From BD2-11 clade cluster bacterium bin43 (lineage in GTDB: Bacteria > Gemmatimonadota > Gemmatimonadetes > Longimicrobiales > Gaopeijiaceae), in NCBI GenBank assembly GCA_002238605.1, contig MPMR01000020.1:1-64000 (forward strand): 64,000 bases of DNA, given 5' to 3'. The notes under the pieces are model-generated. The model was given only the letters and a program-made list of their open reading frames with translations, did not search any database and was not told where the DNA came from. Positions 34,776 through 42,929 of this stretch are shown one piece after another; position 1 is the first letter of the stretch; each line of letters starts with the position of its first letter. Position numbers and translations under genes: made by a program.

Positions 34776-35888
34776 GTGGACATTGAAGGACGCTGTGCTG
34801 ACTGCTGGGGTCCAATCCTCGGACTGATCGACGGGGATGGCGTTGGGATCCGTTTAGGGTGTCAGATCTGCGGGCGGCGCGTTGACGGAGAGGACGCTCA
34901 ACGTGAAACGAACAGGATGGCGCTCGAGGCGGAGCGCAACCTGCCGAGCGTCCGCGTCGGTCGTGGAGCCGAGTACGACGAGAAGGCCAAATTCGTGCTG
35001 AAGATTTTGCCAGACATGGACCGGAACAAGGCAGAATTCGAGCAACGTATCGACGCCGCGAAGCGGGGAGCCCAACCAAGGGGACAGCTGACCCGGCGCA
35101 AGTTTGAAGAACCGGGAACCGCTGGGTATCTGTACCTTCAGGCGTCCGCACTTGTGAGCGGATTGGGCGCCCTTCCTCGCGATAGGTCGGCGGTCTCACT
35201 TTCGGACCTCGACTTCGAGAATCCAAGCGACCTCAAAGGGCCGAAGGTGGGTGAGGCGGGTGACGTGCAGATGTCGGTGCAGGTACCGCAGAAACCCTCA
35301 AGCAGCGGACGGCTGTTGGAAAGGATGGGCACGGCGCTGATCGCTGGATTCGCGGCAGCGTTTGCGTGTGAGGTCGGGATGAAGGCCATCCTCATGACGC
35401 GGCTTGACGGGTTCGAGATGACGCACGACCTGATGAAGCTATTTGAGTCGCTGCCGGAGGATTGTCGTGAGAGACTCCAAGGGGACTTCACTGGAATCGT
35501 CGAGATCTTGGGGAAGTATAGACATGTGTTTGATAAGACGGGCCGCTACTTCGAACCTGGCACTGACCAAGACGCGTTCTTGGCGCTTGTTGACACGGAT
35601 CGGATATGGGGGCTTGGAAAAGCGGCACGACCTGACGACCTCGACGAGGGTCAGGGTGGGAGTCGTAGGCCACGAATCGGCGATCCCCTGGGATGCGATC
35701 CTGTCGAGTTGATCGAGTTCACGGAACAGGAGACCCGAAAGGTGCTCGAACAAGGGTACCTCCGGCGGTTTCCCGCGTTCGTCGCGAGCCGTGCTATACA
35801 GACTCTCGAAGGCTACCCCAGGTTTACCTCCGTTCTCGACCAGGGAGAGCCAACAGAATCCGTCCTGGCTCGGCGGAAAAAATGGTAG
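34776..35888 (+). CDS. Unknown protein with zinc ribbon and HEPN-like region
   Basis: Not a family I can name. 370 residues from GTG 34776 (GGAG seven bases upstream), divergent from higB with only 65 bp between. Cys7/Cys10 and Cys29/Cys32 form a CxxC...CxxC zinc-ribbon. The middle is charged and probably helical (residues 40-110). Residues about 178-262 (LIAGFAAAFACEVGMKAIL, EMTHDLMKLFESLPEDC, KYRHVFDKTGRYFEPG) resemble a HEPN four-helix domain. HEPN proteins are often RNases or nucleotidyltransferase partners in abortive defence; a catalytic RxxxxH is not certain here. Base use is less GC-rich than in its neighbours, so transfer is likely. A role in defence next to higBA is inference. Confidence 0.75.
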   Translation: MDIEGRCADCWGPILGLIDGDGVGIRLGCQICGRRVDGEDAQRETNRMALEAERNLPSVRVGRGAEYDEKAKFVLKILPDMDRNKAEFEQRIDAAKRGAQPRGQLTRRKFEEPGTAGYLYLQASALVSGLGALPRDRSAVSLSDLDFENPSDLKGPKVGEAGDVQMSVQVPQKPSSSGRLLERMGTALIAGFAAAFACEVGMKAILMTRLDGFEMTHDLMKLFESLPEDCRERLQGDFTGIVEILGKYRHVFDKTGRYFEPGTDQDAFLALVDTDRIWGLGKAARPDDLDEGQGGSRRPRIGDPLGCDPVELIEFTEQETRKVLEQGYLRRFPAFVASRAIQTLEGYPRFTSVLDQGEPTESVLARRKKW

Positions 35889-35935
35889 GGACCTCAGCAC
35901 CGATGATCCCGTAACCTATTTCCAGTAAATAGTTT

Positions 35936-36124
35936 ATGATGCACGGTAGGTTAGCCGTTCTGGTACCGGGCCAGCGCGCGATGCGGCAGGAGATGGGCAA
36001 GCTCGGAGACCGCATGAGTCGGCTCGAAGAGCGAATGGCCCGGCTCGAAGGCTGGTTTGGTGGTTTTCTCCAGGGGAAGCGGGAGGCGGACGTCCAGCAG
36101 CTAGAACGGCGCGAATCCCGGTGA
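35936..36124 (+). CDS. Short coiled-coil ORF overlapping the right direct repeat
   Basis: 62 residues, no known family. The first third is encoded across the 17-bp repeat (LAVLVPGQRA). The rest is a heptad coiled coil (MGKLGDRMSRLEERMARLEG). It overlaps the end of the convergent oxidase gene by 24 bp. It may be the remnant of a larger coiled-coil gene cut by the island, or a genuine small protein; evidence for expression is weak. Confidence 0.4.
   Translation: MMHGRLAVLVPGQRAMRQEMGKLGDRMSRLEERMARLEGWFGGFLQGKREADVQQLERRESR
35954..35970. repeat. 17-bp direct repeat, right copy
   Basis: GCCGTTCTGGTACCGGG, identical to 34038-34054. Confidence 0.8.
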
Positions 36125-37738
36125 CCCGAAGCGCTCCATCGAGAGGTGCTCGGCGATCGGCCACGCGTAGGCCGCGATGACGAGGATGGCGGCGACGGTG
36201 AACCACAGGCCGAACCGGTCGAGGATGGGCGCCCTGCCGTTCTCGCCCTGGAGCGGTTCAGCGAACTCGATGGGTTCGGGATCGATCCTCCTTCCCGCCA
36301 GGCCGGTCCCGAGCATCACCGCCACGTAGCACGCGGCGCTGATGAACAGCAGGATGCCGCCGACCGCGGAGATGCCGGTGCCGGCAACCCACTGCTGGGC
36401 GATCTCGCTGCCTCCGTAGCTGGCGTCGTACACGCGCCGCGGCATGCCGGCCAGCCCCGTCAGGTGGTTGGCGATGGAGAAGAGCAGCATCCCGCCGAAC
36501 CACAGGTAGGGCTGGATGCGCGCCAGGAGCGACAGCTCGAGCTCGCGGCCCGTCAGCCGGGGCATGAGGTAGTACGACGTGCCCATGAAGGTCAGCGCGA
36601 CCGCGGTCCCCACCGTCAGGTGGAAGTGTCCCTGGATCCAGGCGGTGTTGTGCACCATGGCGTTCATGCCGTACGCCGCGTTGATGGCGCCGCCGAAGCC
36701 GCCCACGGCGAACATCAGCATGGCCAGCGCGACGCTGGAGAACGCCGGATCGCCCCAGGGAAGCTCCTCGAGCCAGTTGAGCAGGCCCCTGGCGCCCTTC
36801 ATGCGGCCCGCGATCTCGAACGACGCGATGACGGTGAAGGCGGTGACGAAGCTCGGGAAGAGAATCAGCTGCGTGTTGAAGGTGTGGAAGAGCTTCCAGC
36901 CGGCCTGCACGCCGGGATCCAAGAGCTGATGGTGAAAGCCCACGGGCGTGGACAGCAGGATGAACAGCACGAACGCCAGCCGCGCCAGCGGATCGCTGAA
37001 AAGCTTCCCGCCCGCGATCCTCGGCGTGATGGTGTACCAGATGACGTAGGCCGGCAGCAGCCAGAAGTAGACCAGCGGGTGGCCGAACCACCAGAAGAGG
37101 ATGCGCGCCAGCAGGGGGTCGATGGTGTCGACGATGCCCAGCGACCACGGAATCAGCAGGATCAGCACCTCCGCCGCCACGCCGATGGTGGCCAGCACCC
37201 AGACGATGATCGTGGCGAGCATGCCGTGCACGGGGAGCGGCGTGCGCACCCCCGGATTCTCCTTCTTCCAGACCATCCAGGTGCGCGCCATCACCCAGCA
37301 CCAGCCCCACGAACCGACGACCAGGAGCGCGCCGCCGATGTAGAACAGGGGGTGGGCCATCAGCGGAGGATAGAAGGTGTAGAGCACCGACGCCTCGCCC
37401 CACAGGATGGTCCAGGCGGACATCGCGGTGCCGGCGAGCGCCACCCACCAGGAAGCCCAGGCCAGCTTCCTCGGGACGCTGGGCCGGCCCAGCGCGCGCT
37501 CGGCCACCACATAGCCGAAACCCATGATGAAGAAGGTGGTGAACACGAGCGCCATCAGGACGCCGTGCGCCGTCACCGACATGTAGTAGACGCCCGCGCT
37601 GCGGAACGGCAGGTCGAGGTTGGCCCGCGAAAGCGACTGCATGAACGCCATCCCGGAGGCCGCCGCAAAGGCCGCGATGGCGACCCACAGATTCGCGAGC
37701 GCGAGCTTCCGGGCCGCATGCTTCCCGCCCCCGGTCAT
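36101..37738 (-). CDS. cbaA: ba3-type cytochrome c oxidase subunit I
   Basis: 545 residues with about 13 membrane helices. Haem and copper ligands are visible: the low-spin haem His in MSVTAHGVLMALVFTTFF, the CuB His and cross-linked Tyr in WFGHPLVYFWLLPAY, the CuB pair in PVGFHHQLLDPG, and the two haem His in IQGHFHLTVGT. The GHPLVYFWLLPAY form is that of B-family ba3 oxidases, which have high oxygen affinity. It reduces oxygen to water while pumping protons in the inner membrane. The start overlaps the stop of subunit II (ATGA). Confidence 0.95.
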   Translation of the reverse strand: MTGGGKHAARKLALANLWVAIAAFAAASGMAFMQSLSRANLDLPFRSAGVYYMSVTAHGVLMALVFTTFFIMGFGYVVAERALGRPSVPRKLAWASWWVALAGTAMSAWTILWGEASVLYTFYPPLMAHPLFYIGGALLVVGSWGWCWVMARTWMVWKKENPGVRTPLPVHGMLATIIVWVLATIGVAAEVLILLIPWSLGIVDTIDPLLARILFWWFGHPLVYFWLLPAYVIWYTITPRIAGGKLFSDPLARLAFVLFILLSTPVGFHHQLLDPGVQAGWKLFHTFNTQLILFPSFVTAFTVIASFEIAGRMKGARGLLNWLEELPWGDPAFSSVALAMLMFAVGGFGGAINAAYGMNAMVHNTAWIQGHFHLTVGTAVALTFMGTSYYLMPRLTGRELELSLLARIQPYLWFGGMLLFSIANHLTGLAGMPRRVYDASYGGSEIAQQWVAGTGISAVGGILLFISAACYVAVMLGTGLAGRRIDPEPIEFAEPLQGENGRAPILDRFGLWFTVAAILVIAAYAWPIAEHLSMERFGSPGFAPF

Positions 37739-38271
37739 CGGTCACCTTCCGTCCCGCCCGGCGCCCCCTCGGTCTCGTCCGGCGCCCCCGACGGCCCCGG
37801 CATGTCCTCGACGATGAGCGTCGCCGACATCACGTGATGGCCGACCCCGCAGTACTCGTTGCACACGATGAGGTACTCGCCGGCCCGGTCGAACCGGGTC
37901 GTGAACTGGCTCACGTAGCCGGGCACGACCATCGTGTTGCCGTTCGTCTGCACGATCTGGAACCCGTGGATCACGTCGGGGCTCGTCATGCGAAACGTGA
38001 TGTCCCGTCCGCGCGGCACCCGGATCTCCAGGGGCAGGAACGCGAACATGAAGGCCTGGATCACGACCGTCGCGGTGCCGTCCTCATGCAGCGTAACGCC
38101 CGGGCTGCCGAACTCCTCGTCGGTGCGCACCGACGCCGGATCGATGGTCTCGACGTGGCTGGGCGGCTGCATGGCGCGCCCGACCGTCGTGTAGCCCATC
38201 GCCGCCAGGAAGACGACGATGATCCCTGCCGCGGCGTACATCCAGATCTTCTCGTACAGATCCACGTGCAT
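37735..38271 (-). CDS. cbaB: ba3-type cytochrome c oxidase subunit II (CuA)
   Basis: 178 residues: one N-terminal membrane helix (WMYAAAGIIVVFLAAMGY) and a periplasmic cupredoxin. The CuA ligands are His in DVIHGFQ and the CNEYCGVGHHVM loop (two Cys, His, Met). It accepts electrons from cytochrome c and passes them to subunit I. The C-terminus is a disordered Gly/Pro/Glu tail. Overlaps subunit I and lies 7 bp after the small subunit. Confidence 0.95.
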   Translation of the reverse strand: MHVDLYEKIWMYAAAGIIVVFLAAMGYTTVGRAMQPPSHVETIDPASVRTDEEFGSPGVTLHEDGTATVVIQAFMFAFLPLEIRVPRGRDITFRMTSPDVIHGFQIVQTNGNTMVVPGYVSQFTTRFDRAGEYLIVCNEYCGVGHHVMSATLIVEDMPGPSGAPDETEGAPGGTEGDR

Positions 38272-38278
38272 GGCCGCC

Positions 38279-38464
38279 TCACTCGGTAAGGGGACCCCGG
38301 GGCACGAACACCCCGAAGTACATGATCAGCCAGCCGATAACGAACAGCAGCCCGTAGATGCCGACGATGGCGAGGGTGCCTCTGGGGTGCCCCCCGACAT
38401 CGACGGGCTCGTCGAGTGAACGATCGGGTTGATCGTCCGAACGATTCGGTCGATCGTCGCTCAT
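38279..38464 (-). CDS. Small membrane subunit of the ba3 oxidase (subunit IIa-like)
   Basis: 61 residues from ATG 38464, chosen because GGAGG stands just upstream. A polar N-terminus leads into one membrane helix (IVGIYGLLFVIGWLIMYFGVF) and a short FVPRGPLTE tail. The size, single helix and place at the head of the ba3 operon match subunit IIa of ba3 oxidases, which fills the position of the second helix missing from subunit II. Confidence 0.82.
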   Translation of the reverse strand: MSDDRPNRSDDQPDRSLDEPVDVGGHPRGTLAIVGIYGLLFVIGWLIMYFGVFVPRGPLTE

Positions 38465-38591
38465 GGATCCTCCGAGTCCCGCGGACGGTTCGGGAAGCGT
38501 GAAGTGGCCTGCTCCCACACGGTACGGATTAATACAACTCGTCAACCGAGCCGGGTCCCTGTCCGGGAGACGGCCATGGTCAACCGCCCCT

Positions 38592-41500
38592 CTAGAACCT
38601 CATCCTCGCCCCCACCTGCGCCCTCCGCGTGTCCCCGAGGCCGCTCCTGATCGAGCCGTCGAAGTTGAAGAGCAGGGAGCCGTGGGCGGTGTCGAGGAAG
38701 TTGTCCTGGTTGGTGGCGTTGAAGACCTCGAACACCGGCTCGAGCACCATTCCGCCGCCCAGCACGAACTCCCGGGAGACGCGGAAATCCCAGGTGAAGA
38801 AGGCGTTGTCGCGGCGCAGGGTGTTGCGCTGGAGCACGGATCCGTCGGCGCAGATGCGGTCGGCGGGTTCGGCAGCGCGTTCGCCCGGACTCGCGCACTT
38901 CGCCGAGACAGGTGACGCGCTCAGCAGCCGGAACATGTGGGACGCGTTGACGCCGCCCGGGAGCGAGAACACGAAGTAGCCGTTGAACTGGTGGCGCCGG
39001 TCGCGGTCCGACCAGCCGTACTCGGCGTCCAGGTTGCGCGGATCGGCGTAGCGGTAGGTGAACGGATCGCGCTCGTTGTCGTCGTCGGAGCGGTCGAAGC
39101 CCAGGGTATAGTTCACGTCGTATGCGAAGCCGCTGGCTTCGTCCTGGCCGCGCAGCCCGAGCGTCAGCCCGTGATAGCGTGAGCGCGCGCTCGACTCACC
39201 GACGGTCAGCGCGTTGATGCCCCCGCCCGACGGGTGCGTGCCGATCCCGAACGGCGACCCCAGCGCGGCGGCGTTCCGGTCGACGAAGCGGAAAAGGCCG
39301 TCGGTGCGTGCGTGCTGCCAGGACACGCTCGCCGTCACGACGGAGGTGAGCGCCCGCGTCGCCTCCGCCCCGAACGACCAGGTGCGCGGCAGCTCCAGAT
39401 TCCTGTCCGCGACCTGGATGTCGGGCAGGAAGGGCGCGGCCGCGGACCCGTCGATCTGCTCGTCGATGGCGGGCACCGGCCCCAGCACGGCCGCGTCGGC
39501 GCTGCTGCGGAAGAGGATCTGCTGGAAGGCCCCGTTGGTGGTGCGGTACTGGGCGAAGACGAGCCCGGGGATGCGCGCGTTGTAGGCCCCCGCGTTGAGC
39601 CGCACCACGGTTCGCCCGCCGTCCACGTCCCACGCGAGCCCGAAGCGGGGCTGGACGTTGTCGAGATCGTCGGGGATGGTCCCGTCCGAAGGGAATCTCG
39701 GGTCGCTCAGGTACGGCGCGTAGAAGGTCTCCTCGGGCCGGATGAAGACGTCGGGATGCCAGGCTCCCTCCCAGCGCACGCCCAGGTTCACCGTCAGGCG
39801 GTCGCTGGGCTTCCAGGTGTCCTGGAGAAAGAACGCCAGCTCGTGCGTGAGCATGCTCTGGAGGCCCAGTTCGTCGGCGGGCACGCCGGGGACGGTTGCC
39901 GACTGGAGGTAGAGGAGCACCGGCCCCGTGACCGAGCTGTCCGCCGGGCACGCGCCGGACGTGCTGGCCGAGCCGTCCGAGCAGGTCACGTAGCTGCTGC
40001 CGTGGGTCGCGAAGCCGATGAAGCCATCCACGGAATCGAAGATGTAGCGGCTGTTGGCGAAGCCGATGAACTGCTGCTCCACGGAGGTGCGGTTGTATTC
40101 GAGGCCGGCCTTGAAGAGATGGGCGCCCGACAGCCAGGAGACGTTGTCGACCAGTTGCAGGCGCGTGTCGTACCCCGGGTCGATGGGCAGGAAGAAGGGG
40201 AGGCCGATGCGGAAGCCATCGGCGAAGTCCATGCCGATGTCGGGAAACGGGCGCCCCCCGAGCCGCGCGAACTGGGGTGGCCCGGGAAGGCGTGCCCCGG
40301 GGATGAGCGGCCCCCCGTACCAGCGCGGCCGGTCCTCGCCGGCCCATTGGAAGCGGAACTCGTTGGAGACCGTGTTGCCCAGCAGCGAACGCAGGCTCGC
40401 GTTGACCGCGTGCGAGTAGTCGCGCTCGATGCCGTTGGACGAAAGCCCCCACGAATCCACATCGAAGGTGCCGTTCACCTGTTCCGACCAGGTGTAGTTG
40501 TACTTGAAGGACGCCTGATGCCGCTCGCCTGCGCTGACGTCCAGCTTGGCGATGAGCGCGCGCGCGTCGTCGGTGCGCTCGACGGGGCCGAATTCATCAT
40601 CGAAGAGCCCCGGCCAGCGCGACTGCAGGAAGCCGTCCAGCCTGCGCAGGTTGGCTTCGCTGTTGACCAGCCGCTGCTGCTGCTTGGTCTCGCTGGAGCT
40701 CTGCTGATCGTAGGCGATGAAGAAAAAGGCCCGGTCGCGCACGATCGGCCCGCCCACGGTGAACCCGAACTGCCCCCGGCCGAAGTCCGGCTTGGCGCCC
40801 CCGCGGGCCTCCGGATACGCAGCCGAAATCGCGTCCCACTGGCCGTAGTAGTGGGCCGTGCCGGTGAAATCGTTGGTGCCCGACCGGGTGACGACGTTCA
40901 CAAATCCGCCCGCCGAGCGCCCGAACTCCGCGGTGGCGCCCTGGTTCACCACAACCATCTCCTCGATGGCGTCCTGGTTGAAGGTGAAGGCGGGACGCTG
41001 GCCGCCCCTCTGCTCGCCGAAGAAGGCGTTGTTGAAGTCGGCGCCGTCGACGATGAAGTTGTTGAAGATCCCGCGCTGCCCGCTGACGTTCAGCTCGTCG
41101 CCGTCCGGGCCCTGCGAGATCGACACGCCGGGGGTCAGCAGGGTGAAGTCGAGGAAGTTGCGGCCGTTCGAGGGCAGCCCGTCCACGACCTCCTCCGAGA
41201 AGCGCTGCGAGCTGGTGACGTCTTCGGTGTCGAGGAGCACATCGCGCTCGCGGATGACGGTGATGCCCTGGAGCTCCACCGGCGCGAACCCAAGCGAGAG
41301 CAGGAGTGTCTCGCCGACCCGGAGCACCAGCCCTTCCCGGCGATCGGTCCCGAACCCGTCGGGTGCGGTTGCGGTCACGTCGTAGGTGCCGAGCGGGAGC
41401 AGGGTGCGGGCGAAGGTGCCCTCGGCGGTGGTCTCCACCGTGGTGCGGAACCCGGTCTCCCGGTGCTCGATGAGAACCACGGCGCCCGCGACGGGGGTGC

Positions 41501-41627
41501 CGGCGGGATCGCGGACCGTGCCGCGCACGACTCCGGTGGTGGCCTCGGCCTGGGCGGATGCCGTGGCGGGAGAGAGCGCGGCGGCGAGGGCGAGTGCGAT
41601 GGTGAAGATCCGCGGGGCAGGCAGCAC
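38592..41627 (-). CDS. TonB-dependent outer-membrane receptor with carboxypeptidase-regulatory domain
   Basis: 1011 residues from GTG 41627 (GGAGG seven bases upstream), with a signal peptide ending PATASAQ. A CarboxypepD-regulatory beta sandwich (residues 35-110, VRGTVRDPAGTPVAGAVVLI) is followed by a plug domain (LPSNGRNFLDFTLLTPGV, NNFIVDGADFNNAFFGE) and a long beta barrel ending in aromatic RAQVGARMRF. Such receptors import siderophores, peptides or glycans; the substrate is unknown. It follows the MFS transporter gene with no gap, so outer- and inner-membrane steps of one uptake route are plausible (inference). Confidence 0.92.
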   Translation of the reverse strand: MLPAPRIFTIALALAAALSPATASAQAEATTGVVRGTVRDPAGTPVAGAVVLIEHRETGFRTTVETTAEGTFARTLLPLGTYDVTATAPDGFGTDRREGLVLRVGETLLLSLGFAPVELQGITVIRERDVLLDTEDVTSSQRFSEEVVDGLPSNGRNFLDFTLLTPGVSISQGPDGDELNVSGQRGIFNNFIVDGADFNNAFFGEQRGGQRPAFTFNQDAIEEMVVVNQGATAEFGRSAGGFVNVVTRSGTNDFTGTAHYYGQWDAISAAYPEARGGAKPDFGRGQFGFTVGGPIVRDRAFFFIAYDQQSSSETKQQQRLVNSEANLRRLDGFLQSRWPGLFDDEFGPVERTDDARALIAKLDVSAGERHQASFKYNYTWSEQVNGTFDVDSWGLSSNGIERDYSHAVNASLRSLLGNTVSNEFRFQWAGEDRPRWYGGPLIPGARLPGPPQFARLGGRPFPDIGMDFADGFRIGLPFFLPIDPGYDTRLQLVDNVSWLSGAHLFKAGLEYNRTSVEQQFIGFANSRYIFDSVDGFIGFATHGSSYVTCSDGSASTSGACPADSSVTGPVLLYLQSATVPGVPADELGLQSMLTHELAFFLQDTWKPSDRLTVNLGVRWEGAWHPDVFIRPEETFYAPYLSDPRFPSDGTIPDDLDNVQPRFGLAWDVDGGRTVVRLNAGAYNARIPGLVFAQYRTTNGAFQQILFRSSADAAVLGPVPAIDEQIDGSAAAPFLPDIQVADRNLELPRTWSFGAEATRALTSVVTASVSWQHARTDGLFRFVDRNAAALGSPFGIGTHPSGGGINALTVGESSARSRYHGLTLGLRGQDEASGFAYDVNYTLGFDRSDDDNERDPFTYRYADPRNLDAEYGWSDRDRRHQFNGYFVFSLPGGVNASHMFRLLSASPVSAKCASPGERAAEPADRICADGSVLQRNTLRRDNAFFTWDFRVSREFVLGGGMVLEPVFEVFNATNQDNFLDTAHGSLLFNFDGSIRSGLGDTRRAQVGARMRF

Positions 41628-42929
41628 TCACGAACCTCCATGCACCAGCGGATCCGGAACGCGGCGGAGCAGCAGGAGCCCGGTCAGCATCAGTGCGGTG
41701 AGCACGAGGAAGCCGGGGCGCTGGTTGCCGGCCGCCAGGAAGGTGGCCCAGCCGAAGAGCACCGGTCCCAATACCGAGGACGTCTTTCCGCAGAAGGCGT
41801 AGAACCCGAACATCTCGGCTTCCCTTCCCTGCGGGATCAGTAGTGTCAGGTAGGCCCGGCTCGCCGACTGCACCGAACCCAGGCCGAGTCCGGCCACGAC
41901 GGCCAGACCGTAGAAGACCGCCGTCGACTGTACGAAGTAGGCGGCGACCCCGGCGACCACCCACATGATCAGCACGCCGGTGAGGATTCTCCGGGGACCG
42001 AGCCGATCGGTCGGTTTGGCGAGCGTAAGGGCCCCCGCCATTGCCGAGAACTGTACCACGAGGAAAAGGATGATGGCTTCCGTCTGATTGAAGCCAAAGG
42101 TCTCGGTGGCGATGACGGCGGCCATGACGATGACGGTGTTTATGCCATCGATATAGAAGAAATACGAGGTGAGGAAGCGGCGGAGGTCGCGGAGCGCCCA
42201 GACCTCCCGCAGGGTCGCGAGAAAGCCTCGTGTGCCCAGCACCGCCGCTTCGCCCACGCTCACGTCGCTTCCCCGGTCGGGCGGCAGATGGCGGAACGCG
42301 GGGATGGAGAAGACCAGGAAGAAGCCCACCACCAGCAGCCAGACGGGTTCGATCTGGTCGACGAAGAGCGCTTGCAGGAATACCAGCGCCAGAATCAGCC
42401 CCAGAGCCGACCCCAGGTATCCCCAGCCGAAGCCGTAGCCCGATACCGCGCCTCGCTCCTCGGGCGGAGTGATGTCCGAAAGGTACGCGTTGTAGAAGAC
42501 GAGCCCTCCTTCGAAGCCGATGTTGGCGACCACGAAGAAGGCGAAGCCGGCGAACACCATCCCCGGCCCGACCGTGGTGAGCAGCGACACTCCGACGAGA
42601 CAGACCGCCACGTAGACGGCCAGGAAGCGTTTGCGCAGCCCGCACCGGTCCGCGATTCCACCGAGCAGGGGCGCGGAAAGCGCCACCATCAGCACCGAGA
42701 GCGAGACGGCCGAACCCCACCACAGCTCCCCCTCGCCCCCTTCGCCCCCCACCACCGTGGAGACGTAAAACACCGGGAAGACCGCCGTGGTCATCACCGC
42801 CGGATAGATGGAGTTGGCGAAATCGAACATCACCCACGAGCGGACCTGACGGCGGCGCGTGGTTTCCGCCTCGTCCCTTTCGGTGCGGCCCGCGGGCGGC
42901 GGGGATCCGGAGCCTGCCTCCTCGCTCAC
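41628..42929 (-). CDS. MFS transporter, UMF1 family
   Basis: 433 residues with 12 membrane helices. The N-terminal RSWVMFDFANSIYPAVMTTAVFPVFY and GGIADRCGLRKRFL are the UMF1/Atg22-like signatures. ATG 42929 overlaps the stop of the tricorn-type peptidase (ATGA), and its own stop abuts the TonB receptor start. Atg22-like relatives export amino acids from vacuoles. In this operon it could move the peptidase products; that is inference from order. Confidence 0.92.
   Translation of the reverse strand: MSEEAGSGSPPPAGRTERDEAETTRRRQVRSWVMFDFANSIYPAVMTTAVFPVFYVSTVVGGEGGEGELWWGSAVSLSVLMVALSAPLLGGIADRCGLRKRFLAVYVAVCLVGVSLLTTVGPGMVFAGFAFFVVANIGFEGGLVFYNAYLSDITPPEERGAVSGYGFGWGYLGSALGLILALVFLQALFVDQIEPVWLLVVGFFLVFSIPAFRHLPPDRGSDVSVGEAAVLGTRGFLATLREVWALRDLRRFLTSYFFYIDGINTVIVMAAVIATETFGFNQTEAIILFLVVQFSAMAGALTLAKPTDRLGPRRILTGVLIMWVVAGVAAYFVQSTAVFYGLAVVAGLGLGSVQSASRAYLTLLIPQGREAEMFGFYAFCGKTSSVLGPVLFGWATFLAAGNQRPGFLVLTALMLTGLLLLRRVPDPLVHGGS

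Larger units (their letters stand above)
34038..35970. mobile_element. Repeat-flanked accessory island with higBA and a HEPN-like gene
   Basis: The 17-mer GCCGTTCTGGTACCGGG occurs at 34038-34054 and again at 35954-35970, in direct orientation. Between the copies lie a toxin-antitoxin pair and an unknown zinc-ribbon protein whose sequence is visibly less GC-rich than the genes on either side. No integrase or transposase is inside. The pattern suggests a unit acquired by recombination between short repeats, with the repeats as target duplication or att core. Confidence 0.5.

Noticed and set aside
34038-35970. Insertion sequence
   Set aside because: No transposase is present and the ends are direct, not inverted, repeats.
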